Origin: Pomphorhynchus laevis
Taxonomy: Eukaryota; Acanthocephala; Palaeacanthocephala; Echinorhynchida; Pomphorhynchidae
NCBI GenBank assembly: GCA_012934845.2
Contig: WNNJ02000171.1
Span: 124,001-188,000 of the forward strand
Direction: 5' to 3'
Length of the DNA stretch: 64,000 nt
Made by a program: the position numbers and the translations under genes. Of this stretch, positions 1 to 11,400 are shown piece after piece. Position 1 is the stretch's first letter; each line of letters opens with the position of its first letter. The notes beneath the pieces were generated by a model. It did no database searches, was not told where the DNA came from, and was given only the letters and a program-made list of their open reading frames with translations.

Positions 1-529
1 AGGCACCGCGAATACGTTGAGCATGCATCGATACAATCACATTTGAGGATCATATAAAGCATTTAATTTAAGAGTCGGATCGTGACTATAAAAAATCATG
101 ATTATAACTACTTATAGTTCATTGTTGATTATAACTACTTACAATCAAACAATATATTTAATTGTACAACGTACAATCAACGAGCTTCAGAGATCTGCCG
201 CAACGAGTTTCAACGACGACGAAAACTAAAAAAGTTTTAGAGATAAATAACATACAATCAATTCAATCCGTTGCAGCTTAACAGCTTAAACACACAAGGA
301 CGTTAATAGGAGGACGTAAGAAAACAGCCACAACTGACACCACCTATGCTCAACTGCAAGTACAGTGCTGGACACACGACTTCAGCGTCTGGACAACAAT
401 CGTTTGCGACAGCAGTAAGTCTAAAGAAGACTTCATATGTAGATTTTGTGCAAACAAATTAATTTGCAACCGCTCACATAAGTACATATCAACATCCAAC
501 ACGTTTACTCAAACTACGCCTATCGTTTT
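1..529 (+). other. Leader region before the APE-type LINE, no clear gene
   Basis: Less pyrimidine-biased than the LINE that follows. A short open stretch near 430-520 reads with clustered Cys and His residues (C-R-F-C then C-N-R-S-H) and could be the start of a LINE ORF1, but I cannot align it to a family. It may be the element's 5' untranslated part or host flank; the boundary is not visible. Confidence 0.3.
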
Positions 530-3500
530 CAATGTCCTTCATCCACCCACTGATCCTGTCACCATATACACTTCTCATCCAATGTTATCTTGACCCCCGA
601 CACCCCCGTCTCGTCCCTCCTGTTTCGTTTCTCAATAATCTACATCCATCAATCAAAATAACGTCCACCATCTCCACGATCTTTCCACTCATAATCTTTC
701 AGCACATTGCTTGCAACCATCTATATTATCTTAATACTCTATGTCTCCTGCCGTCAAACCAATTCCTTCCAAATCCTCAACTGACAGCTCTCCTATCGTG
801 ATCTCACCCACTCAAGTCACTCCTCCTTTACGGAAACGCTTTCCTTCTCGCCATCGTTGCGTAATCGTCACTAATATCACTCATTCCACCTCATTATCTC
901 CACAAACACGTCTCGACCACGATTTCCGCCTTCAGATTTATCTTCTCGTCTCTTGTTCCTGAGGATAAACCACCCTTTTCAACATCATCTCTCCTGTCGC
1001 ATTCATTCTCCTAAGCAAATCTTCTTAATCTAATCCTTCTCAGTCCCTCTCCTGAAAATTGTTTTCAAGCATCGCTCTCAGGCGTCCTCTGTCCTCTCCC
1101 AACGATTTAAACTCATGTCCTTTTCAAACACTCGCATTTTCCCCGATCGCACCCCTTCCGAAATCGCTAAACTCTCTTCTGCTCGAATCGAAAAACGCCG
1201 ACGCGAGGAAAATGGCGAAACATCTCTCTCCATCCGAAACATAGACGGAAATTTTCAAGTTGTCCACACCCGCCCCAAAATTCGATGGCGCTCCATCTCC
1301 CCTATGTGTCTTCTCCGCTAGCCCCTTTCACCACCACGCATAGTTTCCGCCTCGGCCTCCTAAACACTAGATCTATTATCCATAAATCCGATCTTATCCT
1401 CAACCTATTCACTAAGCAATCCATCGACCTCCTCAGCCTCACCGAACCCTGGCACTACGATTCCGACGACATCTCAATTCGCCGTTTGCTCTCTACCGGT
1501 TGCTCACTAGTCGAATCCATCCGCCCCCTCAGCTCATATAATTCTAAATTCTATAATCATGGGGGCATTGTCGCATTCGCCTGTTACTCAGCGTCTCTTC
1601 GCAAAATCATTCCCCCTTTTAGTTTTTGCTCTTTTAAATTGCTCACTTGTCGTTCTTCTAGTCTGATCACTCTGGATCTCGCTATTAGATACCGTCCTGG
1701 TTCATCATCTCCTACCTCTTTATTTTTTACTGAACTCGCTGACCTCCTTTCACACTTTTCTTTGTCCTCAATCTCTTCACACTCTCTTGACGACTTTAAC
1801 ATCCGCCTTGCAAGACCCTCTTCCACTGATTCCATCCGGTTCATCAACATTCTATCCAACTACAAATACAAACTTATCTCCACTGCCCCACACATATCCT
1901 TGGTGGGGTTCTCGACATCATAGCTGTCCTCCGTTGTTTTGATGCTTCCACCTCACTGTATATCTCCGATCCTGGTATATCCGATCACTTTCTTGTCACC
2001 CTTGATCTCACTTCCAACCACTCCCCGCCTCACACACATATCATTCTACGTCGCTCTTGAAGAAATCTTAACATCTCCCTTCGCTCTGCCTTACTCAAAT
2101 CGTCTCTATCTTCTTCTACAATAACATTATCTCCTCACGATCTTGACTTTCTTTTCGACTCTGAATTCACATCCTTTCTCGATCATCTCTTGCTCTTCAA
2201 GCCTCAGCCTCACCGTCATTGGATGTTTGACATCAAATTCCTACTCTCAAAGCGTCGAACCCTTCATGCTTTTCGAGTCTATCACCGCTCTCTCAGACGT
2301 GATATCCGCTCCTTCACTCCGTCTCTTCGTAACGCCTATCTTGCTCTTTGCCGGTCCCATCTCCACCTACTACGTACCAAATGTAACTCATTCTCGCAGC
2401 ATAAAATCAACACTTCATTAAACTCCAAGTCTATCTGGCATACTTTTAACTCAATCCTTCCTCGATCCTCTTCGTCTTGCAACATCAATCCCCATGATTA
2501 TTCGTCACTTCTTCAGACCAAAGTATCCACGTTGCTCTCTCACAACCACGTCTATATTCCATCTCACTGCTACTCGCCTCGCTTAATCCTTCCAGAACTT
2601 ATATATTCTCCCTGTCTCACCCGCGTAGTCTCATCTGTTCTAGTGTCCGTGCCCAACAAAACCTCATCTACCGATCCCCTGTCTACCACCATACTTAAAT
2701 ACATATGCTCATCGGCATCCCCTTTTCTCACTACCTTGTTTAACTTGTCCATCCGCAGTTATATTTTTCCTTCACACTGGAAATCCGTCATCGTTTGTCC
2801 CCTCCTTAAGAAACAGTCGCTCGTCCCCTCACTTCTGTCTACCTATCGCCCCATTTCACTCCTCCATACTCTTTCCAAGCTCTTAGTGCTCCTTATCTTA
2901 ATATAGATTAACGTTTATCTCTCTTCATCTAATCTGTACCCTCCTTTCCAATCCGCTTTCCGCTCTAATCACGCCACAGAAATCGCATGCATGAAAGTTT
3001 ACAATGATTTACTCATTTCTAGTTACAAGGCTCTATATATTGTTCTTATCTCCTTCGACCTCTACTCCTTCTTCGACATCGTCAACTACTCCATCCTCCT
3101 TTTTCGCCTTCGTTATGATTACGTCTTTTCTTCATCCTCCGTAGCATGGTTTGCGTCATATCTATCCGACCGTTCTTTTCGAGTCTTCTAATTCATTATC
3201 ATGCCCTCCCTTCCCTATTTTCTGTGGGGTCTCACAAGTTCAGTCCTAGGTCCCTTAATTTTCTCTCTTCCACTTGGCGATCTTTATCCGTTTATTAACC
3301 CTTACTCCTTTAACGTCAAGCAATACGCCGAATTCATCCTCATATATGCTCATGCACCCGCACATCGCATACACGATATCGCAATTTCTGCCTCCAACTG
3401 TCTTTCTTCTATCTACAAACGTCTCTCCAATCTTCGTCTCGTTCTAAACCCAGACAAGTCTAAAATAATGTGGATCTTTCCCGACAACCTTACATATCCC

Positions 3501-4230
3501 CTCCCTCCTTATCTTTTGCCTCAAATCATCCCCATAGTCCACAATCTCACTTTCTTAGGATTCCATTTTGATGATCACATTTCCCTTAAACCCCTTGTCT
3601 GTGACAAGTTCCGCTCGTCTAACTTAATTACCCGTGACATCCGCTGTATCCGCCTCCTTATCGACTTCCGCTCATGTATGTCTCTTCTTTATCGCTTCTT
3701 TTCCCTAAAATCGATTACTGCCTCAGCCTTTTCACAAATTCTGCAAAATCCATCATCCTACCCCTACAACGCATCATCAACTCCGCCTTTCGAGTGATTA
3801 TACGTCTCCGTCGCTTTGACCACACATCCACATATCTTGCCCAACTCTCCTGGCTTACTATCTACATCCGCATACAACTCGGCCTTCTCGTAACGTTTTG
3901 TCTCATCGCTGTCGGCTACCCATCGTTCATCAACCTCCCGTTCTTAGACGACACTCACCTCACCTCTCTCTATCACTGCGTTCCCGTCATCCTTCTTACA
4001 ATACGTTTCCAACTACTCTAACAACTACGGTCTCCTATCCTTCCTCGTTGCCGCCCCACTCGCGTGGAATAAACTCTCTCTCGACGTGCGCTGCGCTCCT
4101 TCCTTTATTACATTCAAATACAGCCTCCGTACCCATCTTCTCGACGCAGGATTTAGATTTTTGTCTTTTTTGTTGTGGTCATGTAAGCGTGCGCCGGCAC
4201 GCATTTGCCACGTAAAAATAAATCTTTTTT
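530..4230 (+). mobile_element. Decayed APE-type non-LTR retrotransposon (CR1/L2/Jockey-like LINE)
   Basis: Pyrimidine-rich sequence coding on the plus strand in shifting frames. About 1,330-2,060 encodes an AP-endonuclease-like domain: an N-terminal LGLLNTRS stretch, LLSLTEPW, and a DFNIRL stretch that stands for the usual GDFN motif. About 2,580-3,800 encodes reverse transcriptase: SAFRSNHATEIACMKVYNDLL, then FDLYSFFDIVNYSILLFRLR, matching the family's FDLS-AFD-VNH-ILL-RL, then WFASYLSDRSFRVF. Several small frames at 530-1,320 may be a relic ORF1. The reading frame changes at least four times and stops interrupt it, so this copy is dead. A short A/T run near 4,205-4,230 may be the 3' end; no clear target duplication was found. 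The clade within the Jockey/CR1 group is inferred. Confidence 0.8.
1285..1923 (+). pseudogene. LINE endonuclease (APE) domain fragment
   Basis: A 212-residue open stretch that reads as the APE-type endonuclease of the surrounding LINE. It begins with the domain's NTRSI-like N-terminal strand (residues about 27-31), has LTEPW (about 52-56) holding the catalytic Glu position, and ends with S-L-D-D-F-N-I, where the family normally has G-D-F-N-I. It runs into a stop before the C-terminal S-D-H motif; ISDPGISDHFL-like codons appear in another frame just after 1,960. It is a relic, not a host gene. Confidence 0.7.
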
Positions 4231-5430
4231 TTATAGGTTCAGCTATCAATTAGCGATAATTACTATTTATGTTGGTATAGGTTCACGGGTTAATATATGT
4301 TTATGTTGATATAGATTCAAATACATCTGCCTAGCCCGAGCATTCCTTGATGCGTCATTGTTTGAAACATCAACTCTAATTCAAAGAAAAAGCGAAATAA
4401 AATTATAAAATTGTAATAAATAACGAATAAAATGGGATGTAAAATCACTCGATATTATTTTATTTAAAATGCAAATATTTAACTAAAAATTAGTTAAATT
4501 AAATTGAGCGTGGACAAGATCAAAATAACCAGAGTGATTTAGATAAAAAAAATATAGTTAAATGGTAAATTTATAAATAAAATATAATTTAAACTGTTAT
4601 TTAATATTTTTAACTACACCAACTTTAGATAATATTAATTTATAATTTCAATGTCTGGATTGTTATTTAGCATTGCAATGTTTTTATAAAAATATATTTT
4701 TTAATTTTTTAAATAATAATTTATTTTCGTTTGTTAATACACAAACATTTGATTAATCTATTACATGGTCGTCATTTCAGCTGTGATCAACATTAACATC
4801 ATATGCACATATTCCGTTTTGTAACGGAATATGTGCGTTGTTGCATACATTTTTTGAGATTTGTCTTGTCTGGTCAAGAGTTATCCATCCTGGTTTAGCG
4901 AGGCTATCTACGTTTTCTCCATAAATGAGGGTGATGACATAAATGATGGTGATAAATAAGTTTATTTTGAAAAAAAATCGAATTACACTTGTATCGAATT
5001 CTGTGGACTTCCATTTCACAGTTTTGAAAGCAAAGGTCAATTTGAAAACTGATTGGTAGGTTTAATGGTAAGTGTGCTACGTCATAAAGGTAGTATTGTC
5101 CAACCATATCGACATGTGGACACATTTGATGATGGCAGCAGTGACTCTGCATACATCGAATTGGTCGCCAATGTTCGGGGCAGTTTGATTACGGCAAGCA
5201 ATGCAACTACACATATAGATCGTTATTCCATTGTATTCAACTTGATGTGCTTTTCCACTTTCTTGTCATGTTAAACTAAAAAAATTGATCTTAATTACAA
5301 CACAAGAAAGTTTAACGCATAAAAATGTCGAAGTATTTCGAACGATATTGTTAATCACCTGAAATCGGCATTATTCCTTTAAAGCTTTCGTTTTTTATTG
5401 AATTCCACATTTTAGTACGTTAAATCTATT
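4231..5430. other. AT-rich spacer with unassigned small ORFs
   Basis: Strongly AT-rich. A short duplication of a TATGTTG-TATAG stretch lies at 4,268-4,310. The minus strand at 5,040-4,777 reads as 87 residues with a hydrophobic run (residues about 24-41) that could be a signal or membrane segment, and just upstream (5,250-5,060, minus) there is a Cys-rich frame. Neither resembles a family I know and no matching splice sites stood out, so no gene is called. Confidence 0.3.
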
Positions 5431-5432
5431 AA

Positions 5433-6295
5433 TCAGTATATTCTATATTTTGGAAAAAAAATTTGAATTATCGTACACCGACAATCTCTAAATTTTTTAC
5501 AATTTGGTTGCTGTATTTTAGATAAATATGCGTTGTAGTTATTATAACATATATATATCTTTTCCGAATATAAGATTAATTTTTCTAATGCATCTTTAGT
5601 ATCTGCTAAATCTAGATTTGTATAAAGCGTACTAAAATCGTATGTATTTATATTTTGAAAATTTATTCCTTTTGTGTGTTCTAAAATTATTTGTTGAATA
5701 ATTGATACCTTCTTTATAATTAATATTAGTTTTATTAAGAATAAGGCTACCTGGATAAATTTGTTCACTTATTGCATAAAAATTATTAGAATACGCATAT
5801 ATCATCAACATATAAGAATAAATATTTCATATCTTTATATAGTTTAGATTTATTTTTTAAACCGTTACGAACATATTCCTAATCTATAAAGCTTAAAAAT
5901 AAGTCAGCTATAATTGGGCTACTATTACCTCGCATTGGAACACCTTTTATTTGTCTAAGTATAGATGTCCCTACTTTTAAATAATTTTGATTTATTAAAA
6001 TATTTAAGGATTCTAATAATTTAATTTTATCCATATATTTATATTTATTTGATGGTTTAATTTTTGTTAGATAGGCGTTATAATTATTATAACATATATG
6101 TATATATTTTTCCGAATATAAGATTAATTAATTTTACTAACGCTTCTTTAATATCCACTAAATCTAGATTTGTATAAAACGTACTAAAATCATACGTATT
6201 TATATTATAAAAATTTATTCCTTTTGTGTGTTCTAAAAATTCTTTTGTAGAATTAATAATGTAATAGTCTTTTATACCAGTGTAAATTTAAATTA
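5433..6295 (-). mobile_element. Old Penelope-like element fragments (RT core)
   Basis: Two adjoining minus-strand pieces. The first (5,433-5,690) reads as the region before and through RT motif A, with [16 protein letters not shown]. The second (5,690-6,295) covers the same part again and continues through the GVPM-type motif B region toward motif C, so the two overlap in element coordinates and are separate insertions or a duplication. Both are decayed. The second piece shares many differences from the young copies at 47-55 kb with the fragment at 44.3-45.2 kb, so those two belong to an older subfamily. Confidence 0.75.
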
Positions 6296-6349
6296 CCCTA
6301 CAATAAATGCTTTATATATAAGAAACATGATCATATATAATAAATTCGA

Positions 6350-6660
6350 TAACTGTATGCACTGATTAAGGCTAAAGGTCAGGTTTTCGCCTTTATTCTT
6401 CAACATAACATAGCAGCGGGGCCAAAACATGCCAATGATGTATTTTATTTGAATTTATTCGTAATAATATTTTGTTGATTTATATATTTTACTACTTTCT
6501 GCTTGATTTATTTTTATATTAACTTAGTTTTAAATACGTATCTATTAAATTATCTAAATGATTTTGAAGTAAGTCAATATCATAACTTATTATAACAATT
6601 CTTAGAATTTCATTTTTTGATGTATTATATTTAATTTATAATTTATATCAAGTGAAACTT
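6350..6660 (-). mobile_element. Penelope-like 3' fragment
   Basis: Minus-strand remnant with the conserved post-RT block (about 6,375-6,460, including the GGCCCCGCTGCTATGTT half on the complementary strand) and the C-terminal RT tail (6,470-6,640). It is more diverged than the copies at 26 kb and 50-55 kb. Confidence 0.6.
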
Positions 6661-7600
6661 TAAAATTGAAATTTAAAATAAAAGTTAATTTTTATGAAAT
6701 GTCTAAACAATAACAGACGATGTATCCGAATAAGGAATGTAGGTCATCAGTAGGAACTGCTATGTTATCAGGTTTCGGCCCCTATTCCTCAACACAATGT
6801 AGCATAGGGGCCAAATACATGTTCATGACGTATTTCCTCCGATAAAATTTGCTTATCTAATATCTTATTCTAACACAGAGTATATTATTTATAATCCATC
6901 CATAAAATATTTGCGTTAATGATTTTAAATTTATTTTTAATATTATTGTGTTGATTTAATTTTACTATTTTCTGTTTGATTTTATTTTTATAGTATTCTA
7001 GTTTAAAATATGCATCTATTAAATTATTTAAATGATTTTGAAGAAAGCCAATGTCATTACATATACTCTCCATTCTTAAAATTCCATTATTTTGAATTTA
7101 ATAATTTCTGGTATGCATGAATGCTCATGCGAAAATATGTTTCTTGTAAATTAAAATGCCATATTTATGATATTCTGTAAGAATCGTATAAATATATGTT
7201 AAATTAATATTAATATCTAGATAAATATATTTTTGTCTTCAGTATTAGTTTTATTAAAAATTAAATGCGTCAATATAATACTTCTATTAATTTAATTGGA
7301 TTTATATATTTATATTTACTAAATAGTTTAATTTCAGTTAGATAAGCGTTGAAATTATTATAACGCACGTGTTTATATCTCTTTCCAGATATAATGTTAA
7401 TTGATTTTTCTAACATGACTTTATATTGCCAAAATCTAAATGTATATAAATAGTACTAAAATAGTATTTTTATTTTTAATATTTATTTCCATTATGTTCT
7501 AAAAATTCGTTTGTATCATTTATACCGATTACCTTACAATATTTTTTAAAGCATGGAGATTCAAAAGCACTATATATGAATCTGAATTTTATTGTATTGT
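6661..7600 (-). mobile_element. Penelope-like copy, decayed, with 3' block
   Basis: A minus-strand copy that runs from its 3' region (about 6,661-6,840, holding the structured block seen in other copies) through the RT C-terminus (6,885-7,080, reading [16 protein letters not shown]) to earlier RT parts near 7,560. Frame is broken in several places. It lies just downstream of the PAPS synthase 3' end. Confidence 0.7.
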
Positions 7601-8257
7601 TATGCAAAAACGTATTTAAATTTTTTAATTCCCATGGACTATCTGGAACTATCTATTTAAATTTTTTAATTTCCAGGGACGTATTTTTCTCTTTAAACAG
7701 TTATTAAATAACTGTCTAGATTAAAGGAATGTCGAAACAGTTGTTATTTTTAAACATTTTTATAAGAATTAATAATATTTTTAATAGAAATATACAATAT
7801 TGTTTTTTCATTCAATTGTTGATATTTACAAATTATTGTTGATATTTCCCATTATTATATATCTTATTTAATAAAGTGTACGTTTTATTTCCTACAAACA
7901 ATGTTTTATACGCTCGAATTGGCTTACATAAGTTTTTATATTTAAAAACAAAACAAAAAAGTACCAACTAGTCAATCAAAGAACAGCCAACGTTTTATTT
8001 ATGAAAAGAATATTCGAATTTTCGCGAAACAACTGCATATCAGAATAAGCATATATCGATATTATGACTTCCATAAGCTGTGGTAATTAGAAATAAATAT
8101 TTCGGAAATAATACTGGATACTAATAAAAACACCAAAACAAGTTATTAGATAAGATACAAACATAAAAGTCACTATAATGACCATCGTATGATTTTAATC
8201 TAAGGCCTAAAAATTTCCTATAAAATCAATCGTGGAAAAAATATTTCGATGGCATAT
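7601..8257 (-). other. 3' flank and probable 3' UTR of PAPS synthase
   Basis: No ORF of note. On the minus strand, downstream of the PAPS synthase stop, the first clear AATAAA lies at 7,999-7,994, about 260 nt past the stop, which would give a 3' UTR of normal size. Transcript ends cannot be proven from sequence. Confidence 0.4.
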
Positions 8258-8494
8258 TTATAGTTTGCTATTATAGTATTCAGCTATAATATTCCATGCT
8301 TTATTATTCATAAATCCTGAAGGTGGATTTAGTTTCTGTCTCGCGTAACTTCTCATCAGTGTTCCTGATATAAACTCAAAGTCCTCTTTTCTTTTCGGAT
8401 CGTAGAAGGTCATTTTCCTTGTCGATTTACAAAGCGCAGCGACAGGAAAGCTCAGGAATTCTAGGGGTAGCAAATGATTTACTAGTGACAAAAC
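8258..8494 (-). CDS. PAPSS: PAPSS exon 11: ATP sulfurylase C-terminus
   Basis: Acceptor TTTTAG, then [40 protein letters not shown] and [11 protein letters not shown], ending EYYNSKL and a stop. It matches the family's P-F-R-V-A-A-Y, F-I-S-G-T-x-M-R and GFM-x-x-KAW. The Arg-to-Pro change in PF-R-VAA (here SFPVAA) and loss of the usual AAYN Tyr are unusual, but the frame is open to the normal end. Confidence 0.93.
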   Translation of the reverse strand, partial: VLSLVNHLLPLEFLSFPVAALCKSTRKMTFYDPKRKEDFEFISGTLMRSYARQKLNPPSGFMNNKAWNIIAEYYNSKL

Positions 8495-11400
8495 CTAAAA
8501 ATACAAAAAATAGTTTCACATTTTGATTATACTATACAGTAAATTTAAGGTTACTTAAATTTACTATATGACAGTGTCACTTTATGACAGGGTTAAAATC
8601 GATTTATTTGAAAATTGCCTTTTTAATGCTATGTTATATATATGAAAGTAAATTGCATGTCACTGCAACTCAATGTGTATGCATATCTGCCTCAAATAAT
8701 ATTGTGTTCTTTCAGATACATATTATTACTTATATTAGTGGTTCCCATCCGTTTTATGCTATCTTACCTTAAATTTATATCTTATCAAAACCGTGATTCG
8801 TTTACATTGTATGCGTTACTGAATATTGCAGACAAATATTGAACATATTTATCTGCATTCTTGGACATATTTTCATCGGTCATTCTTGGACATCTTTTCA
8901 TCGTTTTGTAGACCTTGAAAGTGCAACTTTTGTGTTCATGATTCCGTTGTAATTCATACTTTCCGTGAACGTTATGTTGGCTAAGTGTACATTAATTGTT
9001 GTTATCTACCGTATTGCAGAAGTATCACGGTCAGTATACAGAGATATGGAAAATATTATATAATCTTTTAAAGCATGGAATTGAGCCCACTTCGATATTA
9101 AAATGTGATTTATTTAAAGGTAGTATTATATTATTTTGCAGACTGTTTAAATCGTATCAACCTTTATATGTCATATCAGATATCCAATGGTGTATTAATT
9201 TCAATTAAATTATAACGCATATCGTCTGAATCTTTATGTTTTATATTCAATATATAATAAATTACAATTAGTCGACAATGTAGGATTTTATTGTATAAAA
9301 ACCTTAGCAATCAAATATAACAAATATAATTAGGAGGATTGCTAATAAATACAATAGTATATATAATAGTACATATGGATACAATCAGGTGTACGCGTGT
9401 GTATTCTCTATTAAAAATATGCCATTGTTATAGGCAAGAATGAATATTTTTGCTTAAAATACTCTTTTGGAATAAATTTGTTTAAAAATATCCATTTTTC
9501 TTCTTTCTATTGAAATAATTTATTATAGTATGGAATCAAATAAACTTGTATTATTCGAGAAAAAATTGTTAGTCCAATATTTTAATAGGTGCTGCTATCA
9601 TCGTCAGGAATCAGCTATCATCATCAATGATAACTGATGTTATCATCGGCAGTTCCTGACGATTATAGTAGCTATTGAAATATTGGACTGAAATTTTTTC
9701 TCGAATAATACAAGTTTCTTTGATTCCATGATATAATAAATTACTTTGAATAAATGCGAGATTGTATTTGTCTAACTATGTGATTTTATCAAAACAATTC
9801 AAGGCTAAGATTCATGAGTATAGCGATAAAATAACTGCTGCTCGATTAAATTCCAATTGAGCAATTTCAATTTATTTTTAAATTTTGCAAATACTAACAA
9901 TTAAGTTACTTTTTTCGGAGTTTATTCCTCTGTTATGTTCAGTCAACAAGAATGCGCTTTATTTAAATAATTATGTAAAATTGCAAAATATAAAAATCTA
10001 AACTTCAGTTGGTTTGTTTATACTTCAATCACTAGCAATCAAACTATAATTAAATCGTTTATATAATTTAAAAAAGATAGGATTTAAATTAAACTGTATA
10101 TATTTTGATATTTGAAAATCATTTTTGAAAATTTGAATTCATATGAAAATAAATTCAATAGTATCCTCAATGTTTGATGGTACTGCTGTGTTATCAGGTT
10201 TCGATTTCTATTCCTCCACCCAACACATAATCTTGTCTAAATATGTACTCGAATGATGTACTTTGTCTAAAGTAACATCAATTCTACTCAGAGTAATATT
10301 TTTGTCTAATACAAAATGTATTGTTCAATTGAAAGTTTCCAATTTGCACATTAAGTTAACAAGTATTTTTCGTGACGGAACTATTTTAAAGAGCATAGCT
10401 TATTATAAGCAGTCTTGCATATATGCATTTTACTTTGAGTTTCTTCTTTAAATGTATTATTTTACTAAAATTTAGTTTTACTATTGTGTGATATATAAAA
10501 TATTATATACTTAATTTATTACCTTTCCTCCATGAGTAGGGTCATACATATCGCTTCCATTGGAGTGTGGTATTCCGGCCGGATCCCGGCCAACAATGTA
10601 GTGTGTTACACCGACCTGAGCTCGTGCTTTTGCATGCCACTGTACCTCAACCGGACCAGCGTATAGCATCGGTGACGGAAAAATAGCAAGTACTGTTTTA
10701 TTGGCCCAGTTTAGTTCTTTCAGATATACTTCGTGCTGTTTTACTCGCACATCTAATGGAACATCGTCATCCTTTGTCCATCCACCTATGTTAGAAATTA
10801 GCGAATATAATTGGTAAATATAATGATTTTAAATATAAAAAACACGTATTATGCGCTAGTAACTAAATTGCATAAAATAAGTTACATCAACATTAAATAC
10901 AGTGAAAATGCATTGTAAAAATGCATGCTATATTGTGTTAACATAAATTTTAATATCATGCACATATTTGCTTGTATGGTTGCATAAATATAAATCAGGT
11001 GCATTGCTATTTCAGGTATCATCTTTTCAATATAATACCACAGCTACCTTTATATACCGTGAGTCGATTAAGTTGACTCTCTTATGGATTCGTCTTGCAA
11101 GTCTCAGTCACCTTAGCAAGACTCTTTTAACATAAAGCATATAATATTGACTGTTTGCAGCTCACTACTATTCGAGCTTAGAATATTCTTTCTTAAAGCC
11201 AGTCTATTCTCAACAACTAATTATTTCGGTCAGTTAAACGGGACCGTATTCTTTGGTTATAACCTAACGCATTGCAAAACGAAATTATCACATATTCCGT
11301 TGATGAATTAACGCTGATAATTAGAGTATCCAGTCTCTTAAATCAAACCCATATTTGTGCTCAATATGCTAGAAGTGCTCGATTTTAAACCTGTAAAATA

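Noticed and set aside
4777-5274. Small secreted or membrane protein gene on the minus strand
   Set aside because: A hydrophobic run and some cysteines are present but there is no family match and no consistent splice model.
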